Of a DNA stretch of 64,000 nt, positions 34,768-44,189 are shown in pieces. A model generated the notes under the pieces. The model made no database searches and had not been told where the DNA came from. It saw nothing but the letters and a program-made list of their open reading frames with translations. Made by a program: the position numbers and the translations under genes. Position 1 is the stretch's first letter; each line of letters begins with the position of its first letter. The stretch comes from Clostridia bacterium. Lineage in GTDB: Bacteria > Bacillota > Clostridia > Christensenellales > CAG-917. The DNA is taken from contig JAFTSA010000005.1 of assembly GCA_017461985.1 (NCBI GenBank), positions 59,803 to 123,802 of the forward strand. The letters are read 5' to 3'.

Positions 34768-35514
34768 TTATTTGTTTTCGTCAAGAAGTCCGCAGGGTTT
34801 TTCAAAGATAAATCCGTCTGCAACCTCTCTAGCTAGAGCAAGTTTTTCGGGGGAGTTGATTGTCCAAAGCACAAGTTTTTTGCCTTGTTTTCTTGCCTTG
34901 TTGATATATTTTTCGCCTGCCTTGTAGTTGCGGACGTCGTATGCGATGAACTCAGGTTTTGACCATTTTGCAAGGTGGAGTTTGCCCATAATGTCAACAA
35001 AGTGGTTGAGTTTGTCTCCGCCCCAAGTGACCAGTTGACCGAAGGGACGATCACTGCGTTTTCTGAAACAGATGACTGCGCCAAAGTTGAAGGATTGAAG
35101 GGCAACGTTGCCGCTGTATGACTTGAAGCGTTCAACTGTTGCACGAGCGATCTTTGTATCCCAAGGGATAATGCCTTTCACTTCGCAGAGGATACCCACT
35201 TTGCCGTCAACCAGTTCAAGGAATTCGTCAAGGGTAGGAATGGTGTTGTCAGTGCCTCTAAGACGATAAGATTTAAGTTCTTCAACGGTGCAATCTTTCA
35301 CCTTTCTGTCAACACCGCAGACACGTTTCAGGTTTGCGTCGTGGAAGACCACAAGTTGATTATCCTTTGAAAGATGCACGTCGATTTCGATATGAAATCC
35401 ACGTTCAATTGCTGCCTTGAAAGCTGGCATACTGTTTTCGGGGTTGGTTTCATCGTGAAGACCACGGTGAGCGATGGGTGTATTCAAGAGCCAGTCGAAG
35501 TTTTTATCACTCAT
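34768..35514 (-). CDS. Glycerophosphodiester phosphodiesterase (cytoplasmic, UgpQ-type)
   Basis: Hydrolyses glycerophosphodiesters to sn-glycerol 3-phosphate and an alcohol. The 248-residue TIM-barrel protein has the GDPD signature: AHRGLHDETNPENSMPAF, EIDVHLSKDNQLVVFHD (metal-binding E and D, catalytic His), TLDEFLELV, and WTINSPE near the C-terminus. No signal peptide is present. ATG at 35514 follows AAGGTGG with 8-nt spacing. Its promoter overlaps the divergent lepA promoter. Confidence 0.92.
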   Translation of the reverse strand: MSDKNFDWLLNTPIAHRGLHDETNPENSMPAFKAAIERGFHIEIDVHLSKDNQLVVFHDANLKRVCGVDRKVKDCTVEELKSYRLRGTDNTIPTLDEFLELVDGKVGILCEVKGIIPWDTKIARATVERFKSYSGNVALQSFNFGAVICFRKRSDRPFGQLVTWGGDKLNHFVDIMGKLHLAKWSKPEFIAYDVRNYKAGEKYINKARKQGKKLVLWTINSPEKLALAREVADGFIFEKPCGLLDENK

Positions 35515-35540
35515 AATTTTTACCACCTTAATTATTTTTA

Positions 35541-35569
35541 TTGATAAAATTTTATAATTCTATTATAAT
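35541..35569 (+). promoter_or_regulatory. Promoter of lepA
   Basis: TTGATA, 17-nt spacer, TATAAT. Confidence 0.8.
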
Positions 35570-35577
35570 AATGTCAA
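35549..35577 (-). promoter_or_regulatory. Promoter of the glycerophosphodiesterase gene
   Basis: Minus strand: TTGACA, 17-nt spacer, TAAAAT. It occupies almost the same bases as the lepA promoter. Confidence 0.85.
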
Positions 35578-35610
35578 GTGTTAAAATAATTTCTTTTTCG
35601 AGAGGCAGTT

Positions 35611-37413
35611 TTGAGCTTAGACAAAATCCGCAATTTTTCCATCATAGCCCACATAGATCACGGCAAAAGCACTCTTGCAGACCGTCTTATTGAAAAGACG
35701 GGGACTGTTGCTGCCCGTGATATGTCAAGTCAACTTCTTGACAATATGGACATTGAAAAGGAAAGAGGAATTACAATCAAGCTCCAAACTTGCCGTCTTT
35801 TCCACACCCACAACGGTGAGGAATACACTCTCAACCTTATTGACACTCCGGGACACGTGGACTTCACCTATGAAGTATCCCGCTCTCTCGCTGCCTGTGA
35901 GGGCGCATTGCTCGTTGTAGACGCCACACAGGGCGTTGAGGCACAAACCCTTTCAAACGTGTATCTTGCCCTTGACAATGATCTTGAAATAGTCCCTGTC
36001 ATCAACAAAATTGATCTTGCCAGTGCAGATATTGAGGGCACAAAGGCAGAAATTGAGGATATCATCGGTCTTGACACAGAGGGTTGTCCCCTTATTTCAG
36101 CAAAAGAAGGTCTTGGCGTAGACGACGTACTTGACGCAATTATCGAGAAACTTCCTGCACCTCAAGGAGACAAGGACGCACCCCTCAAAGCACTTATCTT
36201 TGACAGTTTCTACGACAACTATCGTGGTGCTATCTCAATGGTTCGTATCGTTGATGGAATGGTGAGAGTAGGGGATAGAATCCGTATGATGTCCACTGAC
36301 AAAGAGTTTGACGTGGTTGAAGTTGGCGTATTTTCACCTTCAATGAAATCCACAGGCAAACTTGAAGCAGGTGAAGTTGGATATATCGGCGCAAGCATCA
36401 AAAACGTGTCCGACACCGCAGTGGGTGACACAATCACAAGAGTTGACCACGCCGCAAAAGAGCCTCTCCCCGGCTATAAGAAGGCCACCCCGATGGTTTA
36501 CACCGGCATTTTCCCTGCAGACGGCGCTAGATACAACGACCTCAAAGAGGCCCTTTTGAAACTTCAACTGAACGATGCAAGCATCTCCTTTGAGCAAGAA
36601 ACCTCACTTGCATTGGGCTTTGGTTTTAGATGCGGATTTTTAGGTCTTCTTCATATGGAAATCATCGAGGAAAGACTTGAAAGAGAGTTTGATCTTGACA
36701 TCATCACAACAGCACCTAGCGTTCAATATATCGTCACAAAAACTAATGGTGAAAAGTTGGACGTTGCCAACCCTACAAACCTTCCTCCTGCAGGAGAAAT
36801 TGACTATATTGAAGAACCCATTGTCAAAGCATCCGTATTTTCACCTCCCGAATACGTTGGTCAAATTATGGAACTTTGCCAAGATAAGCGTGGCACGTTT
36901 GTTGACATGACATACGTTGACACCTCACGTGTACAGCTGACTTACACAATCCCCCTCAATGAAATCATCTATGATTTCTTTGACAAACTGAAATCCCGCA
37001 CAAGGGGATACGCATCCCTTGACTACGAAATGGCAGGCTATCAAAAGAGTGACCTTGTCCGCCTTGATATGCTCATCAACGGTGATATGTGTGATGCTCT
37101 GTCAATTATTGTTCACAAAGATAAGGCATATGCAAGAGGAAGAGGTATTGCAGAGAAGTTGAAGGATGCAATCCCTCGTCAACTGTTTGAAATTCCTGTG
37201 CAAGCCGCAATCGGTGGCAAAGTCATTGCAAGAGAAACAGTCAAAGCCCTTCGCAAAGACGTTCTTGCCAAGTGCTACGGCGGTGACATCACCAGAAAGA
37301 AGAAGCTTCTTGAAAAGCAAAAAGAAGGCAAAAAGCGTATGCGCAGAGTGGGCAGTGTTGAAATCCCCAGCGAAGCATTTGTCACAATCCTCAAAGTCGG
37401 CGACGACGACTAA
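35611..37413 (+). CDS. lepA: Elongation factor 4 (LepA)
   Basis: Translational GTPase that back-translocates or remodels stalled ribosomes. The 600 residues start with TTG (35611): [26 protein letters not shown] (split here by position: G1 at residues 12-20). Other motifs are DTPGHVDF (G3), NKIDL (G4), [16 protein letters not shown] (G5) and the LepA-specific C-terminal domain with [29 protein letters not shown] serves as the ribosome binding site. hemW follows after one base, a common pairing in Firmicutes. Confidence 0.98.
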   Translation: MSLDKIRNFSIIAHIDHGKSTLADRLIEKTGTVAARDMSSQLLDNMDIEKERGITIKLQTCRLFHTHNGEEYTLNLIDTPGHVDFTYEVSRSLAACEGALLVVDATQGVEAQTLSNVYLALDNDLEIVPVINKIDLASADIEGTKAEIEDIIGLDTEGCPLISAKEGLGVDDVLDAIIEKLPAPQGDKDAPLKALIFDSFYDNYRGAISMVRIVDGMVRVGDRIRMMSTDKEFDVVEVGVFSPSMKSTGKLEAGEVGYIGASIKNVSDTAVGDTITRVDHAAKEPLPGYKKATPMVYTGIFPADGARYNDLKEALLKLQLNDASISFEQETSLALGFGFRCGFLGLLHMEIIEERLEREFDLDIITTAPSVQYIVTKTNGEKLDVANPTNLPPAGEIDYIEEPIVKASVFSPPEYVGQIMELCQDKRGTFVDMTYVDTSRVQLTYTIPLNEIIYDFFDKLKSRTRGYASLDYEMAGYQKSDLVRLDMLINGDMCDALSIIVHKDKAYARGRGIAEKLKDAIPRQLFEIPVQAAIGGKVIARETVKALRKDVLAKCYGGDITRKKKLLEKQKEGKKRMRRVGSVEIPSEAFVTILKVGDDD

Positions 37414-37414
37414 T

Positions 37415-38557
37415 ATGAAACTTTACATCCATATACCTTTCTGCAAATCCAAGTGTTTTTACTGCGATTTTAAAAGTTTTCCTTGCAGTGAAGATTACGC
37501 AATTTTCGATTATCTAAACGGGTTAAATCGTGAAATTGAACTTGCAGGAAAGGTCTATGGTGACCGCAATATTACATCTATTTATTTCGGTGGTGGCACA
37601 CCCTCTCTTCTCACAAAAGAGCAATTTGAAAGTGTCTTTTCCACCATCAAAAATTCTTTCAATATCCCTGAAAACATTGAAATAACCGTTGAGTGCAATC
37701 CTGAGAGTGTTGATGAAGACAAACTCACGTTTTTCAGTAGTCAAGGAGTCAATCGCATAAGCCTGGGTGTTCAATCTCTTGATGACAGAAACCTTAAAGC
37801 AATTGGCAGAGTGCACAACTGTAAAACCGCCCTTGAAAAGATTGACATTGTAAAGAAACATTTTGACAATTTGTCCGTTGACTTCATCGTCGGTTTGCCC
37901 TATGACAATAACGCAGTTATTGAAGATGAAATCAAAGCCGTTGCTGACAAAGTGGAGCATATTTCAGTGTATATGTTGTCTGTTGAAAAGGGCACACCTC
38001 TTGAAATACTTGTTGAAAGCGGAAAAGTTGTTGTTGCAGATGCCGATGAACAAATCGACCTTTTTGAGGAGGCTTGCTCAGTGCTAGAAAGCGCGGGCTT
38101 TGAAAGATACGAGGTCAGCAACTTTGCAAAGGATGGCCACTACTCAAATCACAACAACGGCTATTGGCTTCGTGAGGAATATCTCGGGTTTGGACTCAGT
38201 GCAAGTTCACTGTTGAAGGACGAAATTTTGGATGAAAACGGCAGTGTTCTGTCCGTCAATGAGCGCCGTCTAAAAAACACTAATGATTTTGAAAATTACT
38301 TGTTAGATGCACGAAATTCAGTGGATTATGAGGACTTTGACAGGGAAGAAGAAGTCCTCGACGAGGCTGAAATTTACGATGAAAAAATTATGCTTGCCCT
38401 CCGTATGAACACAGGAGTTGACAAGTTGCTTTTAGGTGAAAAGGTCAAAGTTTTAGAGGAGAAATTTGCGCCTTTCATCATTGACAAAGGGGACAAAATC
38501 GCCTTAAACGGAAAGGGTATGGACGTGATGAATCATATCCTTGTTGAGATTTTGTAG
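37415..38557 (+). CDS. hemW: Heme chaperone HemW (radical SAM, coproporphyrinogen oxidase-like)
   Basis: A 380-residue radical SAM protein with the cluster motif CKSKCFYC (CxxxCxxC) near the N-terminus, YFGGGTPSLL, ECNPESV, RISLGVQSLDD and SVDFIVGLPYD. Family members next to lepA are now regarded as heme-trafficking HemW rather than HemN. No other heme gene is in the window. Stop codon TAG. ATG at 37415 directly follows the lepA stop. Confidence 0.92.
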   Translation: MKLYIHIPFCKSKCFYCDFKSFPCSEDYAIFDYLNGLNREIELAGKVYGDRNITSIYFGGGTPSLLTKEQFESVFSTIKNSFNIPENIEITVECNPESVDEDKLTFFSSQGVNRISLGVQSLDDRNLKAIGRVHNCKTALEKIDIVKKHFDNLSVDFIVGLPYDNNAVIEDEIKAVADKVEHISVYMLSVEKGTPLEILVESGKVVVADADEQIDLFEEACSVLESAGFERYEVSNFAKDGHYSNHNNGYWLREEYLGFGLSASSLLKDEILDENGSVLSVNERRLKNTNDFENYLLDARNSVDYEDFDREEEVLDEAEIYDEKIMLALRMNTGVDKLLLGEKVKVLEEKFAPFIIDKGDKIALNGKGMDVMNHILVEIL

Positions 38558-38652
38558 CCTGAAATTTATTTATTTTTTCCACCAAACTCAACTGAAAAAT
38601 TTACTATTTTTTGGCGGAATATTTACAAATAAATATTTTGCCGTCATTTTGG

Positions 38653-38681
38653 TTGTATTTTGCAAATTTTGTTGCTATAAT
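38653..38681 (+). promoter_or_regulatory. Promoter of prs
   Basis: TTGTAT, 17-nt spacer, TATAAT with extended -10 TGC; 29 nt upstream of the GTG start. Confidence 0.82.
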
Positions 38682-38709
38682 CAAAACACAAAATACGGAG
38701 GTTATTCTC

Positions 38710-39867
38710 GTGTCACCCGAACTGTCACTTTTTGATGAAACACCGTCAGCGCCTCTTGCCATAGTCGCCACACCCGGCGCGCAAGAACTTGCAGAACTGA
38801 TTGACAAACGTCTTGTTGCACTCTACAACTCATCTGCTCCCAAAAATGCACGCATCAAGAAAGGCTCATTCTTGGTGGAAGCCAAGTGTCCTCGTTTCAC
38901 CAACGGCGATGCAAAAGGCATGATTTTGAAGTCCCTCCGTGGCAAGGACCTTTACGTGGTCTGTGATCCCGGCAACCATGGCGTCACTTATGACTTCTTT
39001 GGTCAAAAAGTGCCCCTTGGTCCTGACGAGCATTTTGCTGACCTGAAGCGTATCATTTGTGCTGCCGGTGGCAAACCTGCAAGAATCACTGTTGTTATGC
39101 CCATGCTTTACGGCGGAAGACAACACAGAAAAGCCGGCAGAGAATCCCTCGACTGTGCGGTCATGCTTCAAGAACTTCAAAATATGGGTGTCAGTGACAT
39201 CATCACCTTTGACGCTCACGATCCCAGAGTGCAAAACGCAGTGCCTCTTATGGGATTTGACAATTATTTCCCCAACTATCAAATTTTGAAAGCATTGGTC
39301 AAGCGTTTCCCCGACGTAGAGTTTGACCGCAATCACCTTATGTGCGTGTCACCCGACGAAGGCGCAATGGGAAGAAACGTCTATTACGCAACAGTCCTCG
39401 GTCTTGACCTCGGCATGTTCTACAAACGTCGTGACTATGCCACCATCGTCAATGGCAGAAACCCCATCGTCGCACACGAATACATCGGCGCACCCGTTGC
39501 AGGCAAAGATATCTTTGTTGCAGATGATATGATCGCAACCGGCGACAGCATCATCAAGCTTGCAAAGGAAATAAAAGAGAAGGGCGCAAGAAGAGTTTTC
39601 CTTTCAGCCACTTTCTCACTGTTCACCGAAGGTGTGGACAAATTCAATGACGCATACGAAAAAGGCTATTTTGACGCAGTTTTGTCAACAAACCTTACGT
39701 ATAGAATCCCCGAACTCAAAGATTGCAGTTGGTTCATCGAGGCAGACATTTCCAAATATCTTGCTTACATCATTGCAGCAGCCAACTACAATGAATCTGT
39801 GTCCAACTTGCTTGAACCTTTCGACAAGATTCACGCACTTGTAAACAATCACGTTGCAAAAAAATAG
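38710..39867 (+). CDS. prs: Ribose-phosphate pyrophosphokinase, long form
   Basis: Makes PRPP from ribose 5-phosphate and ATP for nucleotide, His and Trp synthesis. The 385-residue protein is longer than the usual 310-320. It contains GGRQHRKAGRESLDCAVML, TFDAHDPRVQNAVP and the PRPP-binding loop VADDMIATGDSIIKLAKEI. GTG at 38710, right after CGGAGG, gives the most sensible start; an upstream ATG in frame lies across the promoter and is rejected. A metallo-beta-lactamase-fold gene follows after 9 bp. Confidence 0.88.
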   Translation: MSPELSLFDETPSAPLAIVATPGAQELAELIDKRLVALYNSSAPKNARIKKGSFLVEAKCPRFTNGDAKGMILKSLRGKDLYVVCDPGNHGVTYDFFGQKVPLGPDEHFADLKRIICAAGGKPARITVVMPMLYGGRQHRKAGRESLDCAVMLQELQNMGVSDIITFDAHDPRVQNAVPLMGFDNYFPNYQILKALVKRFPDVEFDRNHLMCVSPDEGAMGRNVYYATVLGLDLGMFYKRRDYATIVNGRNPIVAHEYIGAPVAGKDIFVADDMIATGDSIIKLAKEIKEKGARRVFLSATFSLFTEGVDKFNDAYEKGYFDAVLSTNLTYRIPELKDCSWFIEADISKYLAYIIAAANYNESVSNLLEPFDKIHALVNNHVAKK

Positions 39868-39876
39868 GAGGCAATT

Positions 39877-40521
39877 TTGAAACTCACTTGGTTAGGTCAT
39901 TCTTCATTCAAACTTGAAGAAAGCACCGGCACGGTTGTAGTCACCGACCCTTATCACAATTACGTCGGCTACGATATGCCCGAAGTCAGTGCAGACATCG
40001 TCACCATTTCACACGGTCATCAAGATCACAATTATCTTCCTGCCGTCAGTGGTGATCCCACAGTTATTCGTGGAGCAGGTTTCTATGAAATCGGCGGTGT
40101 GCATATGCTTGCACAAAGATCATATCACGACAACAACAAGGGTGCAGACAGAGGCAACAACTTGGTGTTCAAGTTCCGCATGGACGGCGTTGAAGTCTGC
40201 CACATGGGCGACATCGGCGAGGAATGCTCAGTTATGCTTGTTGAAAGCATTATGCCCGTCAACGTTCTTCTCATCCCCGTAGGGGGCACCTACACAATCG
40301 ATGCAGAAATGGCAAAGGAATACGTGGACAGAATCATGCCTGACGTGGTCATCCCCATGCATTACAAGACCAAAGACTGCGATTTCGACATTGCCAAAGT
40401 AAACGAATTTTTGGATCTTTTCGACGACGATGACATTGTCTATCTTGACACAGACACAGTTGAGTTTGACCGTGCCGATTTCGACGGCGAAAGCACCAAA
40501 GTTTACGTTCTCAAATTTTAA
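39877..40521 (+). CDS. Metal-dependent hydrolase, MBL fold (UPF0173-like)
   Basis: A 214-residue metallo-beta-lactamase-fold protein: MKLTWLGHSSFKLE, SHGHQDHNY (the HxHxDH metal motif, with Q in place of the middle variable residue), CHMGDIG, and a late H in VIPMHYKT. This matches the UPF0173/YtkL group, whose substrates are mostly unknown. It starts at TTG (39877) after AGGAGG. Probably co-transcribed with prs. Confidence 0.87.
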   Translation: MKLTWLGHSSFKLEESTGTVVVTDPYHNYVGYDMPEVSADIVTISHGHQDHNYLPAVSGDPTVIRGAGFYEIGGVHMLAQRSYHDNNKGADRGNNLVFKFRMDGVEVCHMGDIGEECSVMLVESIMPVNVLLIPVGGTYTIDAEMAKEYVDRIMPDVVIPMHYKTKDCDFDIAKVNEFLDLFDDDDIVYLDTDTVEFDRADFDGESTKVYVLKF

Positions 40522-40535
40522 TTCTTATGATGACA

Positions 40536-40570
40536 CCGCCCCGTTTTGGGGCGGGATTTAAACACTTTTT
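40536..40570 (+). terminator. Probable terminator of the prs-MBL unit
   Basis: GC-rich stem CCGCCCC / GGGGCGG, loop GTTTT; the T tract is imperfect. Confidence 0.6.
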
Positions 40571-40630
40571 TCTGTTTTTTGCAGAGAGTATCCCACAAAT
40601 CTTTTATCTCAAATCAATCTAGGAGGCGCT

Positions 40631-42106
40631 ATGGAAAAGTATAGCAGAGAGCAACTTGATGCAAAAAGCATCTTTGAAATGAGAGACCTCGCCAAAGAAC
40701 TTGGCGTGTCTTCACCTACCAAAATGAAAAAAGGCGAACTTGTTGACGTCGTCTTGAAGATAACAAGCGGTGAAATCCCCGCACCCGAAGCCCCTCGTCG
40801 TGGCAGACCCAAGAAGGAAGAATACGTCCGTCCCACTGAGGAATTGACCTCCGTGAAAGACACTGAAATCAAGCCCAATTTCACTCCCATGAAACCTGCC
40901 AAAACCAACGTTGAAAGCAAAAGAAACGTATTCAGTGAAAACGTTGTGTGTGACCAAGTGAGAGAAGGCTTTTTGGAAATCTATCCCGATGGATATGGTT
41001 TTCTCCGCGTTAAAAACGGTGAATTCAGTGATATGGACGCCTACGTGCCTGCGCCCAAAATCAAGCAATATGGCTTGCGCCGTGGTGACTACGTGAAGGC
41101 AGGTTGCAAAACCATGCAAGAGGGCAAACCCCCTGCGGTTGCCCACGTCAGCAGTATCAATGGCATCGACGCACTGAAGGTTGGCAAACGCCCCAACTTT
41201 GATGACCTCATCCCCATATATCCCGATGAAAGACTTCGCCTTGAAATGGCAGGTATGCCCAGAGAATACGCAACCCGTTGCATCGACCTTGTTGCCCCCA
41301 TCGGCAAAGGTCAACGTGCAATGATTGTGTCACCCCCTAAGGCAGGCAAAACCACTTTGCTCAAAATGATCGCCAACTCCATTTCAGTCAACTATCCCGA
41401 CGTTGTTCTTCTTGTACTTCTCATTGACGAACGCCCCGAAGAAGTCACCGATATGCAACGCAACATCAAAGGAGAAGTGGTCTATTCCACCTTTGATGAA
41501 CTTCCTGAACATCACACCAAAACCGCTGAAATGCTCCTTGAAAGGGCAAAACGTATGGTTGAAAGTGGTAAAGACGTTGTCATCCTTATGGACAGCTTGA
41601 CACGCCTTGCTCGTGCCTACAACACCACAATCCCTCCCACGGGCAGAACACTGTCAGGCGGTATTGACCCCGGTGCATTGCACTCACCCAAGCGTTTCTT
41701 CGGCTCAGCAAGAAAGATTGAAGATGGTGGCTCACTGACAATCATCGCAACCGCACTTGTTGACACAGGCTCACGTATGGACGACGTCATCTATGAAGAA
41801 TTCAAGGGCACTGGCAATATGGAAATCCACCTTGACAGAAAACTTCAAGAAAAGAGGGTTTTCCCCGCAATCGACCTTGCAAAGAGTGGCACACGAAAAG
41901 AAGAGTTGCTCCTGTCCTCAAGCGAGCTTGAAGGCGCCTGGGCGGTGAGAAAGATGTTGTCCTTTGGTGACACCATTGAAGCCACTGAAAACCTCCTTGG
42001 AATGCTCGTTAAGACCACCTCCAACAAAGAATTTGTTGATCAAATCAATTTTCAACTTGCAAAATGGCAAAAGGACGGCTTCACTTTTAGAAAGCCTTTG
42101 GTGTAA
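40631..42106 (+). CDS. rho: Transcription termination factor Rho
   Basis: Hexameric RNA helicase that ends transcription. The 491 residues have an N-terminal SAP-like Rho_N domain, a basic insert with RRGRPKKEE (AT-hook-like, residues about 57-65), the RNA-binding cold-shock-like domain (EGFLEIYPDGYGFLR), Walker A PPKAGKTTLL, Walker B VVILMDSLTRLARAYN and the Q/R-loop region TLSGGIDPGALHSPKRFFG. AGGAGG precedes the ATG. A HAD phosphatase gene follows by 2 bases. Confidence 0.98.
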   Translation: MEKYSREQLDAKSIFEMRDLAKELGVSSPTKMKKGELVDVVLKITSGEIPAPEAPRRGRPKKEEYVRPTEELTSVKDTEIKPNFTPMKPAKTNVESKRNVFSENVVCDQVREGFLEIYPDGYGFLRVKNGEFSDMDAYVPAPKIKQYGLRRGDYVKAGCKTMQEGKPPAVAHVSSINGIDALKVGKRPNFDDLIPIYPDERLRLEMAGMPREYATRCIDLVAPIGKGQRAMIVSPPKAGKTTLLKMIANSISVNYPDVVLLVLLIDERPEEVTDMQRNIKGEVVYSTFDELPEHHTKTAEMLLERAKRMVESGKDVVILMDSLTRLARAYNTTIPPTGRTLSGGIDPGALHSPKRFFGSARKIEDGGSLTIIATALVDTGSRMDDVIYEEFKGTGNMEIHLDRKLQEKRVFPAIDLAKSGTRKEELLLSSSELEGAWAVRKMLSFGDTIEATENLLGMLVKTTSNKEFVDQINFQLAKWQKDGFTFRKPLV

Positions 42107-42108
42107 TA

Positions 42109-42867
42109 ATGACTGAACAACACGACACACAAAAGATAATAGACGGCCAAACAGTTGAGCACGCCCCCGAAGCATTGGCAAAAGAAGATGAACTTGCAGT
42201 GAAAGTCGAGGACTCTTCTGCGGATAAGTACGCAATCACCGAGAAGGAAGCCAGATACGGAGTGCGACTTCTCACCGATGAAGCCATAGAAGTTGACTTG
42301 TACGATTTTGACAAGACCGCCATCGCATTTGACAGCCAGCTGAAATACTGGGGATATTGTATGGTGCATAATCCTTGGATTATTCTGCTCGTGCCTTTCC
42401 AATTCATATGGGGAGTTATGATGGGAACAAGGATTATATCTGTCAAGACCTGTAAGAAAGTGGCGTTTTGGTTTGCAAACCTCATAAATAATGAGAAAAA
42501 CGTTGTCAAATTCTGGGATAAGTACGAAAAGGAGATATATGACTTTTTCCGCCCCGAAAACCGCAGTGGTAGAAAGACTGTCGTAGTTAGTGCAAGCCCC
42601 TCCTTCCTCATAGAAGAAATCGCAAAGCGTATGAAGGTGGACTATTGCATTGCCAGCACCTTTGGAAAGAGATATACGATGGTAGGCGAAATCTGCCGTA
42701 AGGGAGAGAAGGTGGTCCGTTTGAAGAAGCAACTGCCAAACGTCATCGTAAAAGACGTATACAGCGATTCAGTCAAGTCTGACAAGTACATATTCAATTT
42801 GGGAGAGAGATGTTTCCTCGCCACAAAGGGTCATATTGAAGAGATAGAAAAGCCTGTTCTTGATTAG
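42109..42867 (+). CDS. HAD-superfamily phosphatase with one hydrophobic segment
   Basis: A 252-residue protein with HAD motif I LYDFDKTAI, motif II VVVSASPSFL, a motif III lysine region (KGEKVVRLKK) and motif IV DVYSDSVKSD. The first 60 residues are polar and of unknown role. A hydrophobic stretch IILLVPFQFIWGVMM (about residues 88-104) sits in the cap region, as in phosphatidylglycerophosphatase-like or phosphoserine-phosphatase-like HAD proteins. The substrate is unknown. Co-transcribed with rho (2-bp gap). Confidence 0.8.
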   Translation: MTEQHDTQKIIDGQTVEHAPEALAKEDELAVKVEDSSADKYAITEKEARYGVRLLTDEAIEVDLYDFDKTAIAFDSQLKYWGYCMVHNPWIILLVPFQFIWGVMMGTRIISVKTCKKVAFWFANLINNEKNVVKFWDKYEKEIYDFFRPENRSGRKTVVVSASPSFLIEEIAKRMKVDYCIASTFGKRYTMVGEICRKGEKVVRLKKQLPNVIVKDVYSDSVKSDKYIFNLGERCFLATKGHIEEIEKPVLD

Positions 42868-42896
42868 TTCATATGGCGGCGGATATAAATTGACTA

Positions 42897-42925
42897 TTGA
42901 CATATTATGATCACTAGCATAAAAT
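42897..42925 (+). promoter_or_regulatory. Promoter of the DUF2804 gene
   Basis: TTGACA, 17-nt spacer, TAAAAT. Confidence 0.8.
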
Positions 42926-42927
42926 TT

Positions 42928-42956
42928 AAGGGACGGGACACTGTCCTTTAATTTTT
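42928..42956 (+). terminator. Terminator-like hairpin after the rho-HAD operon
   Basis: Stem AAGGGAC / GTCCTTT (one G-T pair), 8-nt loop, then AATTTTT. The promoter start site would fall inside its left arm, so it more likely ends the upstream operon than attenuates the next gene. Confidence 0.55.
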
Positions 42957-42966
42957 GGAGGATATT

Positions 42967-44100
42967 ATGAGCAAGGAAACAAAGAGAACATATCCCAGTT
43001 GGCTTAACGGGGAAGTGAAGAGTGCGCAAAAGGAATACACCGAGCCTACAAGACTTCTTGGCGATGACGGAACGTTGCTGTCCCCGGGTTGGGCAAGACA
43101 CAACGTATTTGATTATAGACGCGAAGATGCACGCCCTAAGTGGCGCAAAAAGGAGTGGGATTTCTATCAAGTCAGTGACGGAAATCTTATGCTTCAACTG
43201 AGTTTTGCCAACATTTCAGTGGGTGGATATGCTCAAATTTCACTGACAGATTTGCACAACAGACAAAACAATAAAAAATTGCACACGGGCAATATCTTTG
43301 AAAATTCAACTTTCTTCCTCGGTGGAAAGAAATATATCTTGCCTCCCAAGGGTGATGAACCCAACGTTGTTGACTTTGACGTGACTGGCATCGGCGCACC
43401 TTCAAAATTTAAGGTTGTCACCGAAGAAACAAAACGCACAATGTACTATAAGGGCACAATGAAAGGGGAAGAAGTGGAATGCACCATTGTTATGGATATC
43501 CCCGAAGGCAATGAAAATATCACAACCGTCCTGCCTTTCCCTGGCAAACCCACAAGATATTTCATGACCACAAAGCAATCCAATATGCCTTGTGAGGGTA
43601 CAGTCCGCGTTGGTGACAAAGTTTGGACTTTCTCAAAGGACAACTCCTTTGCTTTCCTTGACTGGGGCAGAGTGAATACACCATACAAAATGGTTTGGTA
43701 TTGGGGTAATGGCAACCACTACGTCTATGACGCAGACGGAAATAAACATATCTTCGGCTTTGAAATCACTTGGGGCATTGGTGACGAATCAAATGCAACC
43801 GAAACCTGCATTTTCTATGACGGAAAAGCACATAAGTTTGGAGCAGTGGACGTCGAGAAATTCCCCAAACCCGACAAGTGGATGGATGACTGGCACTTTG
43901 TCAGTGAAGACGGCAGATTTGACTTCACCATGAAACCTTTTTATGACCATCACGGCGACCTCAACGTGCTCAATCTTGCAAGAATGCACTGTCACCAAGT
44001 CCACGGCATTTGGTCAGGTACAGCGGTCCTTGACGACGGCACAAAGGTGGAAGTGAAGGATATGTATGCATTCTGTGAATACTGCGAAAACAAGTGGTAA
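42967..44100 (+). CDS. DUF2804 domain protein
   Basis: A 377-residue protein made of beta-strand-like segments, with landmarks seen in DUF2804 proteins: an N-terminal RLLGDDGTLLSPGWAR, WYQ-type paired strands, SFAFLDWGRVNTPYK, and FGFEITWGIGDES. The overall look resembles lipocalin/hydroxyneurosporene-synthase-like carotenoid or lipid-binding folds, but no activity is known. GGAGGA precedes the ATG at 42967. Monocistronic, ends at a shared bidirectional terminator. Confidence 0.78.
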   Translation: MSKETKRTYPSWLNGEVKSAQKEYTEPTRLLGDDGTLLSPGWARHNVFDYRREDARPKWRKKEWDFYQVSDGNLMLQLSFANISVGGYAQISLTDLHNRQNNKKLHTGNIFENSTFFLGGKKYILPPKGDEPNVVDFDVTGIGAPSKFKVVTEETKRTMYYKGTMKGEEVECTIVMDIPEGNENITTVLPFPGKPTRYFMTTKQSNMPCEGTVRVGDKVWTFSKDNSFAFLDWGRVNTPYKMVWYWGNGNHYVYDADGNKHIFGFEITWGIGDESNATETCIFYDGKAHKFGAVDVEKFPKPDKWMDDWHFVSEDGRFDFTMKPFYDHHGDLNVLNLARMHCHQVHGIWSGTAVLDDGTKVEVKDMYAFCEYCENKW

Positions 44101-44144
44101 TATTTACACAGTAAATAAGTGGAAGAAATTTATAAAGTTGTAAT

Positions 44145-44176
44145 AAAAAAAGGCGAACAAGTGTTCGCCTTTTTTT
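44145..44176. terminator. Bidirectional terminator between DUF2804 and lipoprotein genes
   Basis: Stem AGGCGAACA / TGTTCGCCT, with A7 on the left and T7 on the right. Confidence 0.92.
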
Positions 44177-44189
44177 CATTTAGTTTTTC

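Noticed and set aside
42052..42732. 226-residue minus-strand frame over rho and the HAD gene
   Set aside because: Antisense to two clear genes, no ribosome binding site and no recognisable motif.
42928..42956. Attenuator for the DUF2804 gene
   Set aside because: The predicted transcript start lies inside the hairpin's left arm, so it is more likely the terminator of the rho operon.
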